Shown: positions 10,846-20,300 of the stretch, piece after piece
How the letters are laid out: each line of letters begins with the position of its first letter
Position numbering within the stretch: position 1 is the stretch's first letter
Assembly (NCBI RefSeq): GCF_958450345.1
Contig: NC_088780.1
Coordinates: forward strand, 98,778,226-98,842,225
Length of the DNA: 64,000 nucleotides
Source: Calliphora vicina
Lineage: Eukaryota; Arthropoda; Insecta; Diptera; Calliphoridae
Direction: 5' to 3'
Position numbers and translations under genes: made by a program
Notes under the pieces: generated by a model
The model's input: the letters and a program-made list of their open reading frames with translations, nothing else
The model's database searches: none
What the model was told of the DNA's origin: nothing

Positions 10846-11600
10846 TCACTTTGAGGCATTGAGGCTTCGGCTCGTATTAGTGATATAACTCCAAATTTAA
10901 AACTTAAACTTAGCTACACCTCCTCTATAGCCATGGGTAATTTTATTAAAATTGGACAATACGTTTAGAATTTACAGATTTATTTCCATTTTTTTCATTT
11001 ATTTCCAATTTTTCATTTCCGCCACAGTGCAGCTCGAGTCTTTTAATAAAATCTTAATTTAAAGAAAGGCGCGCAAAAATGCGCAAAGTTTTTTTGTTAA
11101 AATAAAAGCCTAAATGTTGTAGTTTTTTTTATTATATAGTTTAAAAACAAACAAATACAAACATATTTAGTTATTATCCATCAAAAATTAAAAATACTCT
11201 AAATTTGGAACATTTAGAAAAAAAAAATTAAAAATACTTTTCCAAAAACAATCTAAATAAAAGATTCTTATTCATATACCCAAATATCTGAAGTTGATGG
11301 TTCCATCATAAAATGTTTGCATCTAAATGTTTTAAATAAAAAAAAAATTATTTTACTTGTGTTTAATTTCCATTTTTATTACTTTATCTAAAAATACGAA
11401 AAATTTTTCCACTTTGACAGAATACTGCAGAAAAAGTATGCAACCTAGAATAACGATTTTAGCTATTAGTGATGTAGAATTTTGTTTACTTTTACCCGGT
11501 ACCAAATTTAATAAATAAATATTAATTCTAAAAAATCAATTAAGCGCCACTTTGACCATGATTCAACCCAACGTGCGCCGGTTTAACTTTGAGGTTTTAT
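10846..11600. repeat. Family-G dispersed repeat
   Basis: CACCTCCTCTATAGCCATGG and the flanking 150 bp match 48425-48600 closely (there CCTCTATGGCCATGGG). Other parts of family G lie at 39280-39370, 47450-49500 and 56330-57010. No reading frame or termini are recognised. It is not in the left cecropin arm. Confidence 0.55.
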
Positions 11601-12062
11601 TAAGAATATCTGAGAAAATAAAAATCAAAAGGAATTACATCAAGTACTGTTAGTACTATAGAGTACTATATTTACCTATGAATTTAGATAAATATTTTAA
11701 CAATAAACAGAATTGGAAACAAAATTTCAATTATTAGTAATATTTATTTTTATTTGTTTATTATGTTTTATTTAAATAAATTATTAAATTTGTATAAATA
11801 AATTCTAACCACCATATCCAAATTCTTAAATATATCAAAGGTTTATAACACATATTTTGTATGAAAGTTTTGTTTTATAAACATTTTACAAATTGTTTAT
11901 GAATATTGGAATAAAACTATTAAATAACAAGGCCTTATTCATAATCTGTTTTAAATTTATCAAAAGTTGATAAACAATTTTTGTATGAAAATTTTAATTT
12001 ATAAACCTTTTATAAAATAAAAAACTGATTATGAATAAGGCCTTTTTATAAGGACATTACAT

Positions 12063-12321
12063 TTATCCCTTCAAAGAGGCGGCCACATCTGCCGCCTGTT
12101 GGGCAACAGCAATGGTTTTTATAGTGGCATCACGGGTATTTTGTCCCACACGTTCCTATTGAAATACAAATATATTTTATTAATAAAAACTCTTATAGAA
12201 AATCATTAAATTTAAAACTTACAATTCTCTTGCCAAACTTTTTCAACCATTTAGCTTCACTTTGACCCACAACAGCAACCAAAATTAAGGCGAAGAATAC
12301 GAAAATTTTATTGAAATTCAT
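12063..12321 (-). CDS. Divergent cecropin precursor, gene 5 (KW type)
   Basis: Secreted antimicrobial peptide. Exons are 12321-12223 and 12155-12063, with a 67-bp intron. It is the mirror partner of gene 2 with the same KWLKKFGKRI start and Asn/Lys/Asp changes. Differences from gene 2 are SEA for NEA before cleavage, Ser for Thr near the end (AASLKG), and Ala for Gly at mature residue 26 (TIAVAQQ for TIGVAQQ), inside the hinge between the two helices. The frame is intact and the TATA box is conserved at 12430-12437, so it is probably expressed. A family-F MITE lies downstream in the 3' region. Confidence 0.94.
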
Positions 12322-13240
12322 GTTTTGTTTTTAAATATTCAAATAAAAATAAATGTATTTAATTTTAGTTAAATGTTTCAGTTGTCGTTTTTAATTGCAA
12401 ACTGTTGATGAATGAAGCATTAAGCTTCGCTTTTATAAGAATTCAATACATAACGTTTCTTTGTTAAGGAAACGGTGAAAAATTACAATAGAAAAAAAGT
12501 TTAAAAAAGTATTTTGAGTGGGTATTATTTATCTAAAAATAATAATAATAATAATAAGACACGCCTTCGAAAACGTTAGTCCATGTTTTACTCATAATTT
12601 TGAAGAGTTTAATAATAACAAATAGATTAGAGTACCATATTTATCAATATCTAAATTTAGAAGATTTATATGCGTACATTATTAACTCTTAATAATTATG
12701 CACTCAAATTTAAACAAAATATCAATTTCGGGAAAAATAATATAAATTTTGGCATGGTTGTATTTTTTTTAGAAATTTCTTGCCATTCATATCATGGTTT
12801 TTTCAAAGGCGCTTTATATAATGCCAAAATTACATTTGGTTGGAATATATGAGACACATTTTAATATAAACTTTATGTATTTTGTTGGAGCTCACCAATG
12901 GCTAACATTGAAACAAACATTTTGAGAAATTTAATCTTTGAATTAAATAAACATTAATTTTGTGTAAGAAACATTTTTTTGCCTACATACAATTAGGGCC
13001 ATCCTAATGAATGCCCAACTTCGTTTCAATAATCCATTTAAAGTATCCCAAATTAGTTATGAGATATATTTGTGAACTTTATTCATTAGCAATTATAGGG
13101 CATTCCAATAGGGACTTCCGAACTTTGACTGTTGATAACGTTTGTTGAAGATACATCTGTCGAATTAGCTGTGATTTATTCAGTTAGTTTTGCCAAATCA
13201 CCATGGACGGATATAGGGAACAACATATGTAAATGATAAA
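12322..13240. other. Intergenic, partly mirrored
   Basis: Leader and promoter of gene 5 (TATA 12430-12437), then mirrored spacer to about 12700, then sequence without a left-arm match up to gene 6. A 60-codon open frame at 12670-12852 has no conserved feature. Confidence 0.5.
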
Positions 13241-13367
13241 ATTGTTTTATAAAAATGAGTGTTCTTTTAAAACTTCAATCATCAACAGTTCATAAACAAA
13301 CACACATCAATAAAGTCTAACAAAAACATTTGTTTAAACAAATAAATTTTAATTTCTATAAACAGCA

Positions 13368-13614
13368 ATGAATTTAAACAAAGATTTTATCTTCCTTGCC
13401 TTGATTTTGGTGGCTTTTGTTGGTCAAAGTCAAGGTAGTTGGTTGCAAAAAGTTTGGCAAGAAAATTGTAAGTTTAAATTAATTATTATTAACAAATGAA
13501 ATAATAATTTGATTTTAATAGGAACGTGTTGGTCAACACACTCGTGATGCCACTATACAAGCCATTGGTGTTGCCCAATAGGCGGCAAATGTTGCAGCAA
13601 CTTTCAAGGGCTGA
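13368..13614 (+). pseudogene. Cecropin pseudogene, gene 6
   Basis: Mirror partner of gene 1. The two-exon layout is kept (13368-13467 and 13522-13614, 54-bp intron). Exon 1 is 100 nt instead of 99: a one-base insertion after the Trp-Leu codons of the mature N-terminus (about 13444) shifts the frame. Exon 2 also has CAG changed to TAG at 13579-13581, inside VAQQAAN. Either change alone destroys the peptide. Its upstream region has diverged from gene 1, with no GGGGATTTAC site; only a weak TTTATAAAAA at 13247-13256 remains. The splice signals and the rest of the coding sequence are nearly intact, so inactivation looks recent. Confidence 0.93.
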
Positions 13615-13905
13615 TTACCTTCAAGGATTGACTGAAATTTAGTGTATTATATAATAGTGATTCAGTAGGTATTACTTTGGAAATTCTTTATGTACATTTT
13701 AACTGCATTTTATTTTTAAATTAAGTAACTAATTATTATTTGTTATATATAAAAATTAAATTAGATATTTTTTGATCTAAAACCATGATACAATAATTGT
13801 ATCATGCCTAATACTATATTTAATCTTTTAATTTGCTCATTAAAATAAAATTTTAAGTGGGTTTTGAAATTATAATTAATATTAAAAAGTTCGAGTATAA
13901 TTGTA

Positions 13906-14250
13906 TTTATACCCTACGCCATCATAGTGGGGAGGGTGTATTGGGTTAGTACTGATGTTTGTTACGTGCAAAAATATTGTCAACATAGAATCACTTTCTG
14001 AACCTTGTAATCAATTCCTCGCAATTCCAAAAATAACTCAACAAAATCTGTCACAAACTTTTGATTCATTTCTCCTAGAACCCATTCAAATGCCCTATCT
14101 GAAAATAGTTAAGCTCTCATAAATATCTTTATTATATACTTATGTAGATATGAAAACAAAATTCTGCAAAAATAAGTTTTATATAAGCTACATTTGCTCT
14201 ACCAAATTTAGAACCATAGCTCCCATATAAGGAATACACACCCAAATTAC
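13906..14250 (+). repeat. Family-B repeat, truncated
   Basis: Begins TATACCCTACGCC and GTGGGGAGGGTGTAT, the typical 5' hairpin of family B, and continues with decayed family-B body (ATAGCTCCCATATAAGG at about 14218). The 3' hairpin end is missing. Confidence 0.65.
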
Positions 14251-14769
14251 AAAATCTGTTTCTATTATAAGCTCGGAAATGAAATTTTTTGTTTGGCAAG
14301 CTGGAGTAACTACTGTGTTCACTGAGACTGGGGCTAGTAAATTAAACTGTGGCATTATTAATTTACCAACCCTATTAGCAGTCAAATTAGAACAATCAAA
14401 TCCATTGATTTTTATTATATTAAAGTAGTAGGAATTTTAAAAAAAATTGTTTTATTTTCATTGGAATGAATTTTGTTGTTGTGAATAATAAAAAACATAT
14501 GTTTATTATCGATATGATTCAGTGTGTGCGATTACAATTTGTAATTGTTGCCATATCAAAATAAGCACTGAGTAAATATTATTTTTTGTTGGTAACAATG
14601 AACATAAATTGCTCAGTTGACTGTTAGATTTCAAATAATTTATAAATATTGATTGTTTAATTCGTCCTCAAAATACTAAAAATGTGTGCGAAACAGTAAT
14701 GAAATCTCTAAATTATTTAGTTAAAGCAATTTGTAGCTTTAATAAGTAATTTTTTTATTTTAAATTTGT
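14251..14769. other. Intergenic, nothing recognised
   Basis: AT-rich DNA. The minus-strand open frame around 14188-14385 overlaps the family-B relic and has no other support. Confidence 0.5.
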
Positions 14770-15145
14770 ATGCCCTACACCACCATAGTGGGGAGTGTAT
14801 ATTGGATTTGTGAAGATTTTTGTAATGCCCAAAAATATTAGTCTAACACCATTAAAGTATACCGATCGACTCAGAATAACTTTCTAAGTCGATTTAGCGA
14901 TGTCCGTCCGTCTGGCTGGCTGTCCATGTAAACCTTGTGCGCAAAGTACAGGTCGTAATTTTGAAGATATTTCGATAAAATTTGGTAATAATAATTTCTT
15001 CGGCCCAAGAACCAAGCTTATTGAAACTGGCTGAAATCGGTCCATTATTTCACCTAGACCCCATACAAATGTCCTCCCGAAATTTGACTTTATCGGTCAT
15101 ATATGTTTAATTATATAGGTGTCTATACAAGTTTTGCTGTGCAAA
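14770..15145 (+). repeat. Family-B repeat, 3' truncated
   Basis: Starts GCCCTACACCACCATAGTGG, has the CGATGTCCGTCCGTCTGGCT motif and ACCTTGTGCGCAAAGTACAG, and ends before the GGTCGG hairpin. Confidence 0.75.
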
Positions 15146-15201
15146 TAATTTAAAAAAGTGCGTGAATTTGAGAAATAAATAAAACAGACATTTTCAAAAA
15201 T

Positions 15202-15757
15202 AACAAGTAAGAGAGCTAAATTCGGCTGTGCCGAATCTTATATACCCTTCACCAAATTATACTTTAAAATACAAATTTTAAATATTTTTAGGTAAACAAA
15301 AATAGTTTCTTAATTTTTTTTAAATGTATTAAATGTATTTGGTAAAAAAAAATTCGGGTTTAAAAATATATTTCCCGATTTTGACCCATTGTAGGTCCAA
15401 CTTACTATAGTCTTATATACATTGTTGCAATGGACTTTGAAATATCTATCATTAGATATCCATATTGTCTATATTAATGACTTAGTAATCCAGATATAGA
15501 TCATAAATAGGCCAAAAATCGAGGTTGTCCCGGCTTTTTCCTTATATCTCAGCCATTTGTGGGCCGCTTTTCTCGATTTTAAATAGCAACCGAGCCGGGA
15601 GAATTCCCCATATATTGATGTATCAATCATGGACATGGCTATATCGACTTCGCTATCTATAACGATCTAGAATATATATACTTTGTGGGGTCGCAAATGA
15701 AAAATGTTGAAATTACAAACTTATATAAACCCTTGCAACTCATGGAGAAGGGTATAA
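15202..15757 (-). repeat. Family-A hairpin-ended repeat
   Basis: Left end AACAAGTAAGAGAGC followed by the hairpin TTCGGCTGTGCCGAA. Right end GAGAAGGGTATAAAA, the 5' hairpin half. Read on the minus strand it runs from the ACCCTT hairpin to CTTACTTGTT. It is 5' shortened compared with the copy at 27654. Confidence 0.75.
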
Positions 15758-16970
15758 AAATAGTTTCCTTGTTTCGTTTTGGATTTTTTGTTATCTTTAT
15801 ATTTTAAAATTTCTACATGTTGCTTACAAAATTAAAATGATTGTTTTTAAACATTTTTATATTACTTCGAATCATAGATACACATAAATCGGAGTTCAAA
15901 GATCTAACTCAGTTGTCAAAAACCTATGTGCTGTGAATGTATAGGTAGTTTCCACTCTGTGAATACTTCTCTATGCTTCAAACATTGCGATGCATCGTCT
16001 AACTATAGAAAATATAGTTATACACAAAATTGTCTACAGCAAATACAGTTATATACAAAATTTTATATAGAATTTAATTGAAGAACGAATCAATTTGAAT
16101 CATTCCTTTGTGTTAGTTCTGAAATAAATATTCAAAATTCGTGTTTTGTTCGTAAAATGTAAGAAAAGCATGGCCACTCCATCTGGGCATTGTCTGAGAA
16201 TTGGAATCAATATTTAAATTCGCAAGTTCTTGTTTCCACACTAACCCACCAAGTTTTTAGATGATTTAACAAGTAAAATATAAAAATTAAATTTTCAGGA
16301 AAATAGCCAAAAAAAGCTATAAAATATTAAAATACAATATTTAAAATTTGTTAAGAAAATATTTAAACGGATTTTACCCGGAATAAATTCTATCAATAAT
16401 AAGTATTTATTGTCTAGAAAACAAAATGCAGATGATTGTAAAATTTCATGATAGAATTAAATTGAAAACAGATCCAAATCAAAAATTATAAACAAATGTT
16501 GTGTTATACAGTGTAAATTAAATTAATTAATTGTAAAGTATATTTTAAAATATAATTTTATTTTAATGCAAAATTATGTAATACAAAAATGTTTAAACGT
16601 TTATATTTTGTGGATAATTATAGACAACGAAAAAAGCTTGCGTATACATAACTTTTCGACATTAAACATTTATTTTGACAAATTAAAAGTATTAAACAAA
16701 TTTAATTAGAAAAAAAAACTTAAATCAATATTTTATCATTTGTTATAAAATATAAGAGTTTAATTATTGTTTTATTTCATTTACAACAGTATTAAACAAT
16801 AAAAAGAAATGCTTACATTTCATAATATTAAATTTCACACATATTTTTCCAGCGTGTACACCCATCTCTAGCATTCGCTACACACGCCTAAATACAACAC
16901 TGTCAGCAACTGCAGCCAACTTCAGGGCGAACGAAAAACGAGCGAGTAAAGGAAATTACTGTTCAGTGGG
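15758..16970. other. Upstream region of RpS7, no other gene
   Basis: AT-rich sequence without a coding signal. The GC content rises after about 16850, where the promoter-proximal region of RpS7 begins (GTGTACACCCATCTCTAGC and following). Confidence 0.5.
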
Positions 16971-16974
16971 TCTG

Positions 16975-17009
16975 TTTTACTTCCTTTTCTGTCAAAATAA
17001 TTGACCAAG
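16975..17009 (+). other. Probable non-coding first exon of RpS7
   Basis: A pyrimidine-rich tract (TTCCTTTTCTGTC, 16981-16993) fits the 5' terminal pyrimidine start typical of ribosomal protein mRNAs. A good splice donor AAG|GTTGGT follows at 17009/17010. The acceptor TTTTTAG at 17371-17377 joins directly to the ATG. The exact transcription start is inferred. Confidence 0.5.
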
Positions 17010-17377
17010 GTTGGTGTATTTTTTGTTATAAGTTTTTGAAAAAGCCAAAGAAATACGATTATTTTCCATCAAAATGTAAAAATGTGTATGAAAAAAGAAA
17101 ATTGAGAGAACTAAACAAATATTTAAAATAAAATTGTGTGCTAAAGGAAAGAAAAACAGCCAGATGTGGCAAGATTAAAAATGGCCGGTTGAGCTGTGAG
17201 GAATACCAAAGACAAGTTGTGAAAAGTGTTTACGTTGAAATAACAGAAAAGTGTGTTTATATGATATTTTGTACATTAAAAAAAAGATGGAAAATAAAAG
17301 TGGTTCTTTTTATGTAAAAGCAATAATGTTAAAAGAGATTTTATTAAAATATGTGTTCTATTTTTATTGATTTTTAG

Positions 17378-20300
17378 ATGATTGGCTCTAAGATTATTAA
17401 GCCCGGTGGTGCTGAGCCCGATGATTTCGAGAAATCCATTGCCCAAGCTCTTTTGGAGTTGGAGGCCAACAGCGACCTCAAGCCCTATTTGAGAGATTTG
17501 CACATTACACGTGCCCGTGAAATCGAATTCGGCAACAAGAAGGTGGGTTATTGTTAAAATTCGATTCAATTAAAATTTTATACTTATGTATGTGTGTTTT
17601 GTTTATATTTTTTTTAGGCTGTCATCATCTATGTGCCCATTCCCCAACAAAAAACTTTCCAAAAGATTCAAATCATTTTGGTTCGTGAATTGGAGAAGAA
17701 ATTCTCTGGCAAACATGTTGTTGTCGTTGGTGAACGTAAAATTTTGCCCAAACCCACCCGCAAGGCCAGAAACCCATTGAAGCAAAAGCGTCCACGTTCC
17801 CGCACCTTGACCGCTGTCTACGATGCCATCTTAGACGATTTGGTCTTCCCCGCTGAAATCGTCGGCAAGCGCATCCGCGTCAAGTTGGATGGCTCTCAAT
17901 TGATCAAGGTCCATTTGGATAAGAATCAACAAACCACCATTGAACACAAAGTAAGTGATCATGATGATTTTTTTGTATGTGTCTAATGGAGAATGAGTGT
18001 TTATAAGAATTTGTATTATGTAAATTTAATTTTGGGTTGAATGCTGCGGAATTGGATTCTTCATAGAGAGTGACATTTTTTGTGGAATATATTTTGTAAC
18101 GAAGGTTTTCCTATATCGAGTAGTCGGATACATACAGAAATTAATTGCAGCATTCTTGTGAATTATAGAGAATTGAGAAAGTTCTTTCCTGGAAAATAAA
18201 CTTTTGGTAGATACAGGAGTTTCAATCTTTGCCTTAGTAGAACTCGGGGTTTTCGTTAGCGAAGCTGTAATTGTTGAGCGAACTTACATCTGTTACGAGT
18301 GAATTAGATTTTACTTTTCACAGAGGTTGAACCTTAAGAATGAGCAAATAAGTCATTCAATACTAGATTATCTTTTGGAAGGTTTACTTTGGGGCCATCT
18401 GTAATGGACAATTAAGCACAACAACAACTACTTACGATGTGGGTTAAGATACTTTACAACGAGTGTAAACAAATTAAGGATTACATTTTAATGTATTTAG
18501 TACAATAACATTAGATTGCTCGAACAATTATGGATGTTTTTATTATTTGCTTATTCGAACTACGTACAAACAAAACAACAAACCAACTTGCTAGTTAAAT
18601 AAAACCTTAAAAAGAAACAACATTTTAATCTTTATTCATGGATAATCCAAATCAAGTTCAACCAAAAAAATAATTTTCTAAATTAATTTTAAAAGTTTTT
18701 CCTAAAACAACTTCTTCATTACTCGCAAATTCTTATAATTTATTATTTTAATCTAATGTCCTTGTGTTATTTGCTGATTGTATTACAACCTAGATCAGTG
18801 ATTGTCAAACAGGACTAACATTAAATATTACAGCCAATGTATCATTATTGTTTTAAAATGCTTTTTAAACGGCTTTTAAATATTTCCATACGTTGGTTAC
18901 ATTTACAATTTTATTAAGCAAAAATAGGTATAAACAAAAATTAAAAGGAACTGCTGCAACTTAAACGCGTAAATTTATACAAAATTTCGTCCTTGTGTTA
19001 ATTGCTGAATTTGGCCACCAGTCACAGTGATCGTCAAAAAGGACACACAGTAAACTATACAAGAAATATTTTTATTTTAAAACAAAATTTTAAAACGCCA
19101 CCAGTTTTTTAATACAGAAATATTTCTACAAATTAAAGAAATTAAAGCCTAATATTTAAATAGAATTCATTATTCGTTAAATTAATCAGCCCAATTATAA
19201 ATAAAAATTCCCCGGGGAATTCACAGTTGGACTTCATTCAATCTTTGAATGATTAAATTTTTGTTAATTCAAATCTAATACAAATTGTATTAAGATATTT
19301 TTACTTCATGTATTTTAAATTTCCTTTTAATCAATTACAAAATGAATTGAAACATTCTATATATTTTATTAAGCTATTTTGTAATGGATTTGAATCAAAT
19401 AAAATTTTAATGATTCAATAAGGAATGAAGTGCAAAGGAATTAAGCCTATGAATCAATTCATAACGAATTCATTAAAAGAATGGTTAAGAGATCAAATTT
19501 TATTTGATTTTGTAAATTGAATTTAATATTTTCGAACCTTTATTTTATTTATCCCTTATTCATAACAAATTTTTAAATTTATAAAAGGTTTTTAAAACAA
19601 AATTTCCATACAAAATTTGTTTTATAAATTTAAAAATTGATTATGAATAATTCCTTTAGGTTCAAATTGAATTAATTAATTCAAAGCTATGATTACAAAT
19701 GAGTGTGTTGGTCCTTAAATTCTAGAAAACAAGTTTTTGTTCAACGTTCTTGTGTTTTTTGTTGATTGTATTATTCAAAGTCAATAATTGTCAAAAAGAA
19801 CGCAAAGTAAACTAAAACAACAACTCGTTATTATTGAATCTGTCATCTTAAGATTAAATATATTCCATTTGTTGCTTATAATTGAAATAATTCAATCAAG
19901 GAGTCAAGATATGACACTAAAAATCGAAAGCCACGACAATAAAAATTTTCGAAATAAATTCATTCTCTGATGAAATTCTTTGGCTTTCTCACACTCTTGT
20001 TCAAAAGTCTGCAGAATAAGATGTTGATTCTTTTGTACTATTGACAGCTTGTTGATATTTGAGTAAAATGTTTGAGAAAGACAAGCGATCTACATTAATT
20101 TTAATGAACCAGATGAAAAAGTCAGCACTGGCTTAAAATTTACAATTCCTGATTTAATTATTTAAAAATGAATAATCGTATCTCTCTTAGTCCGCCTATT
20201 TGCCTCTCATACGTGATGTTTTTCAACTTTTTAGCGTTATGAGACTTCCTACTAAAGCGGCAGATTAATAAACTTTTGAAATTTCCTATAAATATCTTAG

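Larger units (their letters stand above)
965..13795. repeat. 12.8-kb imperfect inverted repeat carrying six cecropin loci
   Basis: The left arm (about 965-6640) and right arm (about 8120-13795) are reverse complements in gene order and in much intergenic sequence. Mirror pairs include 5022-5080 with 10045-10105, 3508-4000 with 11620-12060, and 965-1125 with 13615-13795. Arms differ by insertions: a hAT copy at 1724-2545 only on the left; MITEs at 9417-9677 and 9864-9994 and a family-G block at 10850-11600 only on the right. The spacer of about 1.5 kb (6640-8120) is not mirrored and holds a family-C foldback. Confidence 0.85.
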
